This document shows, piece by piece, positions 12,375 through 24,435 of a stretch of DNA of 64,000 nucleotides; the first letter of the stretch is position 1; every line of letters starts with the position of its first letter. The notes beneath the pieces were generated by a model. That model had not been told where the DNA came from. It searched no databases and saw only the letters and a program-made list of their open reading frames with translations. Source of the DNA: Ophioderma brevispina (taxonomy: Eukaryota > Echinodermata > Ophiuroidea > Amphilepidida > Ophiodermatidae); the NCBI GenBank assembly GCA_023653785.1, contig JAMKCH010058388.1:87654-151653 (forward strand). The letters are read 5' to 3'. The translations under genes and the position numbers were made by a program.

Positions 12375-13960
12375 ATGTTGCTCTTTTTAGGAACATCGCA
12401 CTACCAATTAACACCCCTAACCCCACTCTCTGGCATTGACTTTGCCCACCCCCTCCTACACACCCCCACCGCGTCCCCCAACCCCCTACCAACCCCCCTT
12501 TTCCCCACCCCCACCCCCAACCCCCCCACCTTCCCCTCTACCCTACCCCCCTCTCCCTTTCCCTCCCCCCCTCACCCGACCCACCCACCCCCCCCCCCCC
12601 CCCCCCCACCCCCCCCCTCCATCTACCCTCCCCCCCCCCTCCCCACCCCCACCCTTCCCCCCCCCGATCCCCCACCCCACCCCCACCCCTCCTCCCCACT
12701 CGGACCCCCCCACCTCCCCCCCCCACCCCACCCACCCCCCCCCACCCCTCCAACCCGTCCCCCAACTCCCCCCTCCCCTCCATTCCCCCACCACCCCCCC
12801 CCCCACCCCCCCCCCCCCCCCCCTCCCCACCCCCCCCACCCCAACACCCCCCACCCCACCCCGCCCCCCCCTCACCGACCCCCACCCACACCCCACCCAC
12901 ACCCCCACCCCCCCCCCCCCCCCCCCCCGCACCACCACCTCCCAGCCATCCCCCACCCCCCCGACACCCCCCCACAATCGCACCTATACCCACTCCCACC
13001 CTCCAACCACCCCCCCCCACCCATCCCACCGGCCCCTCACCCCCCCAACTCCCCCCCCCTCCCCCCCCCTTCCCTCCCCTCCCCTCTTCCAACTCCCCAA
13101 CGCCTCACTCCCACCCACCCCCACCACCCTAACAATCACTACCCCCCGACCGCCACCCCCCCCCCCCCACCCACCCACACACCCCACCCCCCACCCACCC
13201 ACCCCCCCCACCCCCCCCACCCCCCCCCCCCCCTACCTCCCCCCACCCCCACTCTCCCCCCACCCCTCCCCCCTAACGTCCCTACCCCACCAAAAAACCC
13301 ACCAACACACACCATCCCCCACACAACCACCACCCCCCACTAGTCAAACCACCACCCACCCACAACCCACAAACAACAAACACAAAAACCACCCCCACAC
13401 ACACACCCCCCTCAAAAAAAACGCACGACACAAGAACCTCCACCACAAACACCCCCCCCAACCCCTCAAAAAAAACACCCAAACCAACCAACAAACACAA
13501 CAAAATAACAACAGTAAAAAAAAAACACCCAAAACACAAAAAAGACCAAAAGCCGAACAAAACAACACAACCACAACACCCACACAACCAACACAAACCC
13601 CACCCTTATCACCAGTAACCCCCAAACAGACCAGAAAAGACCAAGATTTAAACTCCGACAGGTATAATAAGAAAATAAGAAAAACTATCCAAGCCTAACC
13701 ACACAAAAAAAAACACAACCACAACCCTGCCTCGGCCCTCCCGCAACTCCATCCCCCCGGCCGCCCCCCACCCCCCCCTCGCAATCCCTCTCAACAATCC
13801 AACCCAAAAAACCCCCAAACAACCCCACCACCCCCCCCACAAACCCACCAAACCTACACCCCCACAATCCCCCCACACCCCACACACTCCCCACCCCCAC
13901 ACCCTCCCCCCCCCACACCCCTCCTCCGGCACTCTTCTCCGCACTCAACCCTCGCTGCCC
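12375..13960. repeat. Almost G-free C-rich low-complexity tract
   Basis: For about 1 kb the plus strand is nearly all C with scattered A and T and almost no G. From 13360 it grades into a C/A mixture (CACAACAAAC-like). The tract leaves long frames open: a Pro/Thr/His-rich frame on the plus strand and Gly-rich frames on the minus strand. These are by-products of composition and not genes. If real, the minus strand would be dense in G runs able to form quadruplexes. If not, it is a sequencing or consensus artefact. Confidence 0.7.
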
Positions 13961-14600
13961 AATAAATTATTCACACCCCTAAACGCCAAACCCACCACCC
14001 CCCACACACCCCCCAAAAGCGCATGGACCCCCACCCTGGATGCTAATTCCGTTAACCACACCTGCCCCTTCCGTGGCTGGCCCCGCAGTGACAGCCAGTC
14101 AACCCACCTCTTAAGGAATTATGACCCCACCGCCCACACAAACTCCCCAGAACAAAGTTCAAACCAACAAAGCACACAGCCTACAACACAAGAGACCAAC
14201 CTAAAACACCACCCAACAAACAAAAACAAAAAACGCACACACCCACCGCCATAGTCAACCAAACGACAACACCACACACCCCACCGTGTGTGTGTTGCGT
14301 TCGCGTTGTGACCCCATGGGCGTCCAAAGTACACATCCCCGAGGTCTTACTAGGTCACCCAGTGAGACCTACACGTCACTACTTCCCAACCTACCCAAGA
14401 ACCATTCCACGTACTCCACAGTGTCGCAAAATGTGCACATCGACTCGGACCAAACCCCTATTCTCCTTATGGGAAACATTGGGCAAATAGTCCGTTAGGG
14501 TTAACTTTTTCCAACAACCACTACAAAGAAAACCACACAAAAACACAAACCAAACACAAAAACCCTATGGGGCTTTGTTAGCGACGACACCAAAATGGTG
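13961..14600. other. A/C-rich transition zone
   Basis: The plus strand remains biased to A and C (for example 14150-14280), then normal composition returns after about 14580. No gene is seen. Confidence 0.4.
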
Positions 14601-15221
14601 TGTTATATGCTATAGAGAGATATAAAGGCCACTATTTTGATTCGGTTACTTCAATGGGCCCACTATGTTGTGTCCTATAATGAGCAATTCAGACCAGACT
14701 ATGGTCATAGGCGGTAGTTAAGATACGTACATAGCCCAACTACGCGGTCCGGAAAGTGGGTAGGCTGTGTCACAGACTTCGAAAAGATATTATCTAAATT
14801 AGTGCTGTGCGAGAGATTAACGTTACCGGTCCGTCATAGCGAATGCATGCAACTGAAACTAAATCTAAAATATCTCCAGAAACGAAGGGGTTCTATGGAG
14901 ATTTTTCCATCAGAGGGGTCGTACTATGTTTGTTTTGGTATATGTATGTAATGGGTCTGAACGTAAGGAACCTAGCGAGAAAATGAACGTTTTTGTCGGG
15001 GTACTTCGGTGCTCGCAAAACACGGAAAGTGAACAAGCAATCGATACGGGCCGCATTTCCCTTTTTTTCCCCACAATGCCTTTCGTATTATTCCAGTCTT
15101 GAGAATTTTCAAACGCATGCGCCAACTTTTTTTTCAATATTAGAAACAGGATATATGGACTACAGGCACTGCCGCGGAATAGGCAACCATTATCAGTAAT
15201 AAATGGACTGTGGCATTTTGA

Positions 15222-15290
15222 ACCCCTGATGAATTCTATGGAATAAAGAGCACTTTTATTACGTAAAAGACGGATGAATTCATCAGGGGT
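15222..15290. repeat. Short perfect hairpin
   Basis: ACCCCTGATGAATTC at 15222-15236 is repeated in perfect inversion at 15276-15290 (15 bp stem, 39 base loop). It may be a remnant of an inverted-repeat element or a structured transcript. A reverse-strand frame of 160 codons crosses this area (14910-15392) but resembles no family I know. Confidence 0.5.
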
Positions 15291-18258
15291 CATGGGTATC
15301 AGTCGGGTCAAAAAAATGTTCCATACCCTAAAAAAAAACAAATCACCTTGCCTTTGGGCCGCTCTTCTTTCTACAATGCCTTTCCTTGCCATTGTTCACT
15401 TTTTTCCAAAGGAAAAACAGACTTACTTATTTTAAATTCATACTGCGAATTAGTGCCAAATCTTATTGGGCCCATTCACAAATATACAGTTGTACACCTA
15501 AAATATTTACCTTTCACTAAATAATTTTTTTTCCAAAATACAGTCAGTCTATTTTTGGGTTGTTGCTAAAGAGCACATGAAGAAGGCAGCAGCAATATGT
15601 TACATAATACCATAACAACACATTTCACCTCAATTTAGTATTAAATTTTGACATGTCAATCTTTAATTAACACTGACTTTTCAATAAAAAAATAGCTGTT
15701 TTAATATAAACTGCCCATCTTTACCATGAGTCACACATGATTGTTATTTTGTAGTAAATTATAATAATAAATTACAGTAAAACCAAGCCCTCTACCCCTG
15801 TAAGAAATGTTTGCATTTTATTAACTATCCTATCTGGTTAAAAATAAAGCCACATTCCTTACAACCCAAGCACAGTCTGAATTCTAGATCTTTATGAGTT
15901 TTGAATTTTCAGATTCAGAAACTACCAACAATAACTCTTATTTCAATTCCTGTCATTAAAAAAAAACTCTTGCTTTTTAATAGTGATTTGACCTTGACTT
16001 GATATCTTAGATGCGATGAGTTACCATAGATGGCAATCTCATTTTTGTTATAATCAATTCTCAAGAACCTGTCAATCTGCATTGTCAAACTACTTTGACA
16101 AGCTGACCCGATCCTTCCAAATTTCTACAAAAATAGAAACCGAAATTAGTTTTTTTATCTATTTTCCTCTCCTAGTGCTATACATGCATTACTTATAGCC
16201 CCTACGGTAAAGTATGCAACTTTCTTGTTTAACCCAAATTACAGTGAAAAAAAGAGCTTTCAGTTCTAAATACTACTATACACAATTATCTGAGAATTAC
16301 TTGCAATGCATTCTATCACCATGATCACTGTAAACACTGTGCTGTTTTACTCAAATTTATATATTTAAGTATAGTCTTCATATACTTCTTAAATTGAAGT
16401 ATAAAGTAAATTCATTTTACTCTTTTCCCCTTGAAATCTAAACTTGTTGAAAACTTCACATTCTTTTTTAACTTCTTTTTCAACTTTCATTGATTTCTTG
16501 TCAATAGAATAGAGACATTTTATCTTCTATTTTTAGTCACCACCAGAGTAAAAAAAAAAAATGGAGAAAAATCATGATGCTTTCACCAGGGTAATTTTGG
16601 CCCCTAGAGGGAAAATTTTAAGATTTGGAGAGAAATTGCATTCTTTGATACATAGGAAATAGCTGGAAATTTTAAAATCTTGGAGAGATTTTGGCTGTCC
16701 TTCCTGGGAAATAAATATTTTTCTTACCCTGCTCACTATATTAAATATCAATGGAAATTTCCATTTTTGTTACTTTTTAAAACCAGAAATCTGCAGAAAG
16801 TACTTGTTTTAGAAATCACAATCTCATACAAGCAGAGCTCAATGCTATACCAATAATTATACACACGATGCTAAATTACAAAATTCAAAAGTAACAAATT
16901 CACTGTCACTGTTGATTCAACTAAATTGATTTTCTTGCAAAGAAAATTTCTCATTACACTTTCCATGACAACAGATTATGCTGATCCTTACACAACCCTG
17001 GGAGTCATCGTCATTATATATTCGACGCTGAATTTGCATTCAACGAGGAACCAACAATAGAAACCAACCACTTATAAACCTCTTCTAACTGACCAATGAG
17101 AGACCACCAGTGGACAATCTTCACTCTGGAAACACACCGATTAATCGCGCATAAATTATGCACATTTGACGTTGTTTGCAATTCATCAGCTTGCTATCTA
17201 GCACCTTCCCGCTGAATTGAAAATAATTAAAAATGGATCCTTCCTCAGGTCCTCAATTTGAATGAATTTGGCAGCAATTGATAGAACGATTGATTTTTAC
17301 ATTGTATGTTTATCAGTCAATACATCATCTTCTATTAAATACACAATTCATTATTTCCACATTCAGTGAAATTTAGTTAATATAAAGGTATATTTTCTTT
17401 TAGTTCAGATGTGATTATTTCTTATTTACTAAAGTAGTTGTTTCTTTGTTTACCTTCTACTATAGTTATTTATATTCATTCTTTTAAATTTGAATGGGAA
17501 AAATCTTCATAACTACACAATTTAAGCATAAGTGGATAGAGCATTATATACAGCATAAACGACAATAGTAGCAAGAATGCATAAAAGACTTCCATTTTGG
17601 CCTTCATTGATTATTAACGAATGAATACAATTGGAAACAAAATACCTAAAATCTTTGACAACCACACATGCTAACCATATCCAGTGTTATAGCCTCAACA
17701 GGGAAATAAAATCAAACTCCATATATGTATTCAAAGCCTTTGTCACACAATGTGGACCAATCTGCCAACTGCAAAACCAATGATTGTGATAAGCACAGCA
17801 TCTAGTGCAAAATGATACTTTCACCCATCTAGGCATTTTAGTAATTCTCATCACATCAAAAAATAAACAAAACACATCAATTCTATGTTTTAATTAAAAT
17901 AGGTTTTATTTATTGGGATTATAAGTTAATGAGAATTCCAAATGCAATTGCCATGGGTTGTTGAAAGCAAGATCAATTTCTGAGAATCACAGCACACGCT
18001 ATCTGTGTGTACTCGGCATCTGCTGCTTACTGTCACTGAATGTGGACCAAAATGACAGTGCTAAGTGAAAACTGAATTCTCTCAGGTTAAACACCAAAAG
18101 ATCGACTATCTGCTATTAATGTATTTAGTTTTGTTACGGACATAGGAGGTCTGAATATGAAAGCACATAATGTTAGTATATTTGTCTCAAAAACATTAAT
18201 TTTGATTCTCTGCCAGTTATGTTAGAAAGGGATAAAATTGGATGGTCTAATCAACTTG
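15291..18258. other. Unrecognised AT-rich sequence
   Basis: No gene, RNA or mobile element is recognised. A short direct repeat (TTTTAAGATTTGGAGAG and TTTTAAAATCTTGGAGAG, about 16615-16690) is the only structure noted. Confidence 0.4.
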
Positions 18259-18475
18259 ACTATACTTTGATTACTACCAAATAGGCAGACCTCATAACAG
18301 TACGAACTGATATAGAATAATCATAGGCGCAAGACAAAAACAAGCGATGCAGTGTGTACATAATGCATGGCGCGCGCTATTCTGTGCATGCGCTCGAGTA
18401 CATTTGGTTTACTTTATGGCGGAACAATAACAACCAAATAATTCCCACCTATTTGGTGGTAATCGAAGTATAGCA
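18259..18475. mobile_element. Inverted-repeat element (MITE-like)
   Basis: The left arm ACTATACTTTGATTACTACC is matched in inversion by the right arm, which ends GGTGGTAATCGAAGTATAGC at 18475. The arms extend about 27 bp with roughly three mismatches. The interior is CpG-rich, including GGCGCGCGC. No target duplication is obvious. Confidence 0.55.
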
Positions 18476-18820
18476 ATCTTTTACTTTGTTAACTATTTTG
18501 AAGACGACTGATGCACTGTAAAAATGACAAAGTTACATGAAAATTTTTATTTAGTGGTTTAAGTAACAGCATTGGCAAAAGGGTTCAAAGACCTTGATAG
18601 TAATATAGTGATCCTATAGTATCAATTGAAGTCGTTGTCTTGGGGTGCATTTTCTTGAGTAAAGAAAGGCTTTTAAGAAAAGTCTTTTAAGGGTATGCTG
18701 TGCATGACTATGTTTTAATTGGTTTGAATATTTATATGCATGAAGTGCCTACATTTCTAATGGATAGTATGCAGCTCAACATTGAAATTTGAAAATTTTT
18801 ATTTACATTAAGAAGCGAGC

Positions 18821-19002
18821 CAGTGTGTGTGTTTTGCGCGTGCAAGCGGCCATGTATATGCGTGTGTGCAAGTATGTGTACATATGTGTGCAAGTATGTG
18901 TACATATGTGTGCATGTGTGAGTATGTGTGTGTGCACATGCATGTGTGTGTGTGCACACACGTTTGTGTGTGTAGGGGTGTAGGTGTGGGTGCATGTGCA
19001 CA
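18821..19002. repeat. TG-rich microsatellite with 22 bp sub-repeats
   Basis: The tract is an interrupted (TG)n. Near 18869-18915 it contains two tandem copies of a unit built from GTGCAAGTATGTGTACATAT. The long frames on both strands here are repeat-driven and not genes. Confidence 0.8.
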
Positions 19003-19819
19003 CAAATTAGAAACACTTAAATTTGCAAACAATGTGAAGCAAAACAGAACAAATGTTCAAACAATGTTTCTTTAAAAGATACAAAAATGAATAACAGAAA
19101 AAAATAACTTCAACAACACTCCTTTATTCAAGCTAATGTATTCTGTACGGTCCACCATCTTTTTCTGATGCTTGTAAAAAGGTTGTTGCAGGTTTTGAAA
19201 TAGGTAGCTTTCACACCTGTATAATAGGTCTACTGATTGATGGTTGGACAGTTTTCTCCACTACAGATCAAGACAAGATATGTTTCTGGACTCTTGGCAG
19301 CATATCATATGGTCAGTTGTCGCTTGAGGCTCTAATCAATATGCGGTAATCTTAATGATTACTTGATGTCTGCAGGCCAAGATTAAATCTAAATTTAGGT
19401 TGCAAAAGATGAAAATTGCATTACAATTTCTGATCAATGATCTTGAATCTCTTTGGGAATCCAATTTCCACTTTAGGTACATCCTTGGGATCTTGTTGTG
19501 AAGTTAATATTTGTGTAAGGCTTACGTTAAAATAAAGATGGACGTTGTGCATACTGATGAAAATGTTCCACGTGAGTTTCTAAGCATTTTCAAGTTGTAC
19601 AAATACTATTTTATAAATTTATTATTGGCCCTTTTCTGTTGTTGATGGGTATGATTGCAGTATGAGTGCTGAAGCAGTTGCTTGGTTCACGGTCAATCTA
19701 CCTCATTTTGTTACTCTTTAATCTGGAAAGTGAGGTAGACTGACTAGATGAGTATTGGCAATGGTGTTTACACTGATTTTATACCATCAATGACAGGGGA
19801 GGGAGGGCCAATTACATAT
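19003..19819. other. Unrecognised sequence
   Basis: No gene or repeat is recognised. Two short purine-rich segments near 19690-19745 contain the inverted pair GTCAATCTACCTCA and TGAGGTAGACTGAC. Confidence 0.35.
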
Positions 19820-20158
19820 AAGGCCTAAAAAAATTGTTTGATTGGCGTAACCCGACCGACCCTATTTTTACCGCCGACCCTAAATATTTTTATTTTTTGT
19901 GTGCAAAAAAAAAAAAGTTTTAAAAACCACGTAAAACAAATATTTTCATTTAGTATCGCGATTTAGTATTGCAGGACATTCAAAATGACAAATAAAAAGA
20001 TGTGTTACAGAAAAAGTGAAGATGTGCCATTTGTTTTTGTATGTGTGTCATATATTTTGTGTTCTGGTATGTGAAACATAAAAAAAAAAAAAAAATCCGA
20101 CCTACCTACCCTATTTTTTTTCTATGTTACGCCAATCAAACAATTTTTTTTAGGCCTA
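19820..20158. mobile_element. MITE with ~31 bp terminal inverted repeats
   Basis: The left end (AGGCCTAAAAAAATTGTTTG, then ATTGGCGTAAC) is matched in inversion by the right end at 20125-20158, with one extra A in the right copy. Inside each end lies a CCGAC/CCTACC-rich segment and an A run (19909-19920 and 20080-20095). The element is 339 bp and non-coding. The outermost AGGCCT is itself palindromic, so exact ends and target duplication are uncertain. Confidence 0.75.
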
Positions 20159-20300
20159 AGGTCTCTACAAATAAAATAATGTTTGTCATGACAAATTTAA
20201 CACAACTTCAGAAATAGTTGTCATTTGGATAATCAATACATTCAATGAGCTTAAACCTTGGCTAGATTTCCAAACTGAACACCCTCTCTAACATAACCAG

Positions 20301-20600
20301 ATTCATTACTATTGTGTAGACTGTGTAGTACCTTAGGTACTTCATGTGTACTCCCAGTGATACAGGGTACCTACCATGTAGACACATGTGTCACACAGGC
20401 ACATTGCAGTAGACACTCTACCAGGGGTATCATTCAAAGTACACAACTAGATTCCCCACTATAGTGTACACCATGTTGTAGGTACTCCAAGTGTGTATTC
20501 CCAGTGTTAACTACTAAGTACCTAGGTACACAGCATGTAGAATATCCTTCAAAGCCAATGGTTCACTCAAAAGTAACTTATGTTCTAGGAAGTACTTTTT
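20301..20600 (+). repeat. Diverged tandem duplication, ~150 bp unit
   Basis: ATTCATTACTATTGTGTA at 20301 and ATTCCCCACTATAGTGTA at 20451 begin two related units that share GTGT(A)CTCCCAGTG and TAGGTACC-like motifs. The whole area is dense in GTAC and TAGGTAC steps. Function is unknown. Confidence 0.5.
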
Positions 20601-21276
20601 AGGTACACATTAGTTATCTAAAAGTTTAATCAGAAAAATGGAGGCCATATGTGTGTACTCAGCCACGTATTTGCACAATTGAACAGCCTGTGTATTGTGT
20701 ACTACCAGAGTACCGCAATCATTACTACACAATTTTCTTGGCCAACCATCAAACGTTAATAGGCGAGGAATCTGACAGCAGAGTTTTACAATAAAGCCTC
20801 TGCTTTGAGAATAAAAACACTATGCCCGGAGGGTTAAACTGACAAAATCAAATTGAAAAATCAAAAGTGAATCATACTTTGAATTTCTGCCAAGCATTGA
20901 GACAAACATTTTACATTATTTTTGCCTGCCATACACCAATGTTTAAGTGCAAGCAAACCAGTATTTCAAGTGTAGGGAGAGAAAATAACATGTATGCGTG
21001 CAAAGTTTGCAGGGCATTGACCAAGTTACAGTTCTAGTTTTCTGAGACAGCTCCATTTTTTCCTTCTTCCTGTGAGTATCTAGAGCTCATCGCTAGTGGA
21101 ATTCTAAGACTGAGGACATTAAGGGATTTACTACCATGATAGCTTGTGATCCTGCTGCTGGAACACTTCAATTTTCTTAACTGAGATAAATTTCTCGGAT
21201 GGAAGCGTTTGGATCTTATAGCAAATTCAGAGAGGAAAGCCAAAATTCTCATCGATATTTTGAGAATAAAGTTATA
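20601..21276. other. Unrecognised sequence
   Basis: No gene is recognised. A minus-strand frame at 21034-21252 (72 codons) has no identifiable family. Confidence 0.35.
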
Positions 21277-21557
21277 GGCTGGTATTCTGAAAGGGAGACT
21301 AACTTTAGACCTGGGTTTAAACCAGGGTTAGTCCTACAAGAAGGGACCTTTTTTTCTTACAACATACTCTAAAAGTGTACTGTAACGGGTGAGAAAATTC
21401 CTCATTGATGGGCTGTTCCAGCCCATCCATGAGGAATTTTCTTACCCGTTATATTTAACTTTCACAGTATTTTGAAAGGAAAAAAGGTCCCTTCTTGTAG
21501 GACTAACCCTGGTTTAAACCCAGGTCTAAAGTTAGTCTCCCTTTCAGAATACCAGCC
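21277..21557. mobile_element. Near-perfect 281 bp palindrome (foldback element)
   Basis: The first ~75 bp (from GGCTGGTATTCTGAAAGGGA) recur in perfect inversion at the right end, 21485-21557. An inner inverted pair (AACGGGTGAGAAAATTCCTC and its complement around 21380-21450) surrounds a tiny loop, GGGCTGTTCCAGCCC. Almost the entire element can therefore fold into one hairpin. It is non-coding. The right arm and its downstream flank are duplicated at 22000-22214. Confidence 0.8.
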
Positions 21558-21678
21558 ATTGTTTTCGGACCAGAGCTGTTTTATGACATGATAATAACAC
21601 AGGCAATATACCTTTATATGTCATACGACATAATGTAATGCGGGCAATATACATTTATGTGTTAATGATATAATTTAA
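21464..21678 (+). repeat. Direct duplication, copy 1 (second copy at 22000-22214)
   Basis: About 213 bp, from CAGTATTTTGAAAGG through GATATAATTTAA, is repeated almost identically at 22000-22214. It covers the right arm of the palindrome plus flanking DNA. In copy 1 the terminal TTAA is followed by a family C element. In copy 2 it continues into CTAGGGCAATTATGCC, which looks like the uninterrupted flank. Confidence 0.8.
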
Positions 21679-21999
21679 AGGTGGTTGTTCCGATTTATGT
21701 GTATTGTGTTCTCTACTTGAAATGAGAGCCTGGCACTTGCACATACACCCCATCAAGTACCGTGGGAAACAAACTTGCGGTTTTGATGGTAGATTCAATA
21801 ATGCATGTTGCAAAGCCCTATTCAATACCGTGCTAATATTGATGGTTAACCACTAAAACGGCGTTTTTTTGTTTATATCTTGGGAATGAAATGGATTTGA
21901 GGGCTCAAATTTTAGGACGACAATGAGAAAAATACGGCCTTTCGTCTGATATCAAAATCGATACTACTTCCGGGTAATTAAAAAAAAAAAAAAAAAAAA
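21679..21999 (+). mobile_element. Family C TTAA element, truncated, with poly-A end
   Basis: It starts directly after TTAA (21675-21678) with AGGTGGTTGTTCCGAT and matches the complete copy at 32088-32431 through ATGAGAAAAATACGGCCTTT and GATACTACTTCC. The distal terminal inverted repeat is missing, and the element runs into 20 A residues (21980-21999). No coding capacity. Confidence 0.7.
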
Positions 22000-22214
22000 C
22001 AGTATTTTGAAAGGAAAAAAGGTCCCTTCTTGTAGGACTAACCCTGGTTTAAACCCAGGTCTAAAGTTAGTCTCCCTTTCAGAATACCAGTCATTGTTTT
22101 CGGACCAGAGCTGTTTTATGACATGATAATAACACAGGCAATATACCTTTATATGTCATACGACATAATGTAATGCGGGCAATATACATTTATGTGTTAA
22201 TGATATAATTTAAC
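22000..22214 (+). repeat. Direct duplication, copy 2
   Basis: Second copy of 21464-21678, beginning immediately after the A run of the truncated family C element. It ends at the same TTAA and then continues into apparently ancestral flank. Confidence 0.8.
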
Positions 22215-23572
22215 TAGGGCAATTATGCCTTTATAAGTTATGAGTTTATGACATGAGTATTCCTTGAAGGTGGTGGGGTGTTAGGATTACATGATTATAA
22301 TGTACCACAGCTGTTCGAAAGCTTGTCTCTTTTATGACAAACCTGAATAAAATTAACAACATCAATGGTGACAAAATTTGAATCCTCATTCCTGTGTAAA
22401 TTTTACACAATTTCATTGCGGGTAACAGGATTTTTTTTTTAAATGTATATTTCTATGGATATTGGGCAACAGCAAATATCTAAATATTAACCAGATGGGC
22501 AGATTTTCCTGAAACAGCATAACCAGTTTCGAGGTGCCCAAAAGTATTATAATAAGCAAACACTTTATTATCATAGTTTTTGGGCCAATCATATTGTCCT
22601 TATTTGGGAAATCCTTATTCTATTTATGGAGAGACGCGGTATTTTATGTTCATTGCATTCAGTCCGATTGAAAACAAAACAACAACAACAACTGATGCCA
22701 CATACTATCAATCTTACTCAATATCTCTTTTCCTAAGCAAAATTAACAGGGGTCACTGGGAGACTTTTCTGCATTACGAATGCAGGAATCTTTTTAGAGG
22801 CAAGTTTTCTTTTATTGATTGGTTTTTGCATAATTATTGCAGAAAAATCGTCCAATCACACAATGGAACATTGGGGAAATGCAACACTGATTATGTAATG
22901 TGTAACGCATGGATATTTATGTGCGTGTGCTTGCCCATGCAGTAACAGTGACGATGTGCGGCTGGTTGCACAACAAGGACGACTTGGGATGTATGAAAGA
23001 AATCGGTTATGCTCTTGGGCTTTTCAATAATTTTCCCTTATCTAATTTTGTGGGCAACAGAGAGTGCTATAAAATGCGAATAATGATCTTTGTAGGCCTA
23101 CATGGCAAGATTCTCACCATTAAATTTTCTGTTTTTTACAGGAATGATAGCTCTTGCATGATCCAACTTCATCTTTGTGGCCAATGCTTTAAATTCTTTT
23201 AAAAAGCAATAAAACATGTGTCCACCCATATACACACCCACACCTGCAATTACACACATGGATACAATCACAAACTAGCACACACAACCAGAGCATGAAT
23301 ATTATATATATAGATTCACTCAATAATATGCACAATCATAGAGCTCTATTGACAATATTATGAAAGAGAGTTAAAATGCTAGTTTTCAATTCATTAACTG
23401 TTACCAACTAATAATAAGCATATAAAATATGTAAACTCTGGGAGGCAGCACGACCAGAAAAATACAGATGGTTGCAGGTTGTTGAGGTGAGTAATTCACC
23501 CGTCATGATCAGTAAGCTGCTGAGAAGACCAGATTGCATACATATGCTTGCTGAAAATAAAACTGAGAACAG
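22215..23572. other. Unrecognised sequence
   Basis: No gene is recognised. Two plus-strand frames (22580-22945 and 22909-23202) lack any identifiable family. CA-rich patches lie near 23220-23285. Confidence 0.35.
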
Positions 23573-23799
23573 TTAAAGGTTTTGTTACAGGAGAAAATTT
23601 TTTTAAATCATCAAAAATCTGATTTTTGTAAAAAAATACATGCAACAAGTGTTGCTATGCTAACAAGTAGCTACCCTACAAGTAATAACACCGAAAGCAA
23701 CTTAATAAGGACAAAATCGGTTATTTTAGTAATTACTGTCTGTACGGATAATACCTACTACTACACATAATTGAATAGGGATTCTTATCTTCGAACACT

Positions 23800-24322
23800 C
23801 CCGGGTGGGGGGGCACTTATATTCAAAGGTAGATGCATGAACAAGAAAAACGCGTAAAAAGAGTCTCTTTTTCCAACAGGCGATGTACGCGCGTACATTT
23901 TTAGGGTGTCAAAACAGTAAAATATGGAAAAAAGGGTATGTTTTTTTCTTAACCCTGAAATTGTGATGTACATGTTTAGGGATCTCATTAAATCTCAATA
24001 CTGTACCAAAATACAAGGTAAGAAATCATCTGAGTGTCTAATCTATATTAGACACCTACATATGACACCTTACATGGATGTCTCAAATCTCTTGTTGCAC
24101 CTTTAAGCAGGGATCAAAATCATCAAAGATATTATAATCAGAGCTTTTGAAGTAAAGCAAAGCAAGATAATAAAGGGTATATTGACGACACAATGCATTG
24201 CTTACTTGTTTAGGGTATGTTTTAGCTTGTTTTTAGTTGGTGAAAATGCTTGTTTAGGGTGCATTTTTAAAGTCCATGATAACGCATCATATCCACCTTT
24301 GAATACAAGCCCCCCCCCCCCC
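23800..24322. mobile_element. hAT-like element inserted in the family B element
   Basis: The left end CCCGGGTGGGGGGGCACTTA, followed by TATTCAAAGG, is mirrored at the right by CCTTTGAATACAAGC and a C run. Flanks are CGAACACT (23792-23799) and GGAACACT (24323-24330), a near-perfect 8 bp duplication as hAT transposases make. The interior has recurrent TTTAGGGT(A/G) steps and contains a fragment of family A (24003-24102). No transposase frame is present. Confidence 0.65.
24003..24102 (+). mobile_element. Family A TTAA element, 3' fragment
   Basis: It matches the distal ~100 bp of family A: ACCAAAATACAAGGTAAGAA, GTGTCTAATCTATATTAGAC, and the terminal CTCTTGTTGCACCT followed by TTAA (24103-24106). 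The proximal part is absent. It lies inside the hAT-like insertion, making a third level of nesting. Confidence 0.65.
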
Positions 24323-24435
24323 GGAACACTGCTGTTTTTCTCCCTTTTTTGCGAATTTGTAGTAGCCAAGCAGCTACCACTAAGTAGACACAGATTCTCT
24401 ACCCACTAGACAATCCTACCCATATCCCCCTTTAA

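Larger units (their letters stand above)
23577..24431 (+). mobile_element. Family B TTAA element, interrupted by another transposon
   Basis: It is flanked by TTAA at 23573-23576 and 24432-24435. The left part (to about 23799) matches the family B copy at 55026-55376 through ACAAAATCGG and GTAATTACTGTC. The right part resumes at 24323 with GAACACTGCTGTTTTTCTCC, which also matches that copy. Between them lies a 523 bp insertion. Both ends are more diverged than in the copy at 56359-56713. Confidence 0.6.

Noticed and set aside
12436..13698. 420-codon Pro/Thr/His-rich open frame, and Gly-rich frames on the opposite strand
   Set aside because: They exist only because the DNA is almost G-free and C-rich. 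Several overlapping frames on both strands are open at once, which is compositional and not coding.
14910..15392. 160-codon reverse-strand frame
   Set aside because: No recognisable domain, and it crosses a perfect hairpin and a composition transition. No splice or start context supports it.
18732..19075. Overlapping frames rich in His/Thr/Cys/Val
   Set aside because: They are translations of the TG/CA microsatellite.
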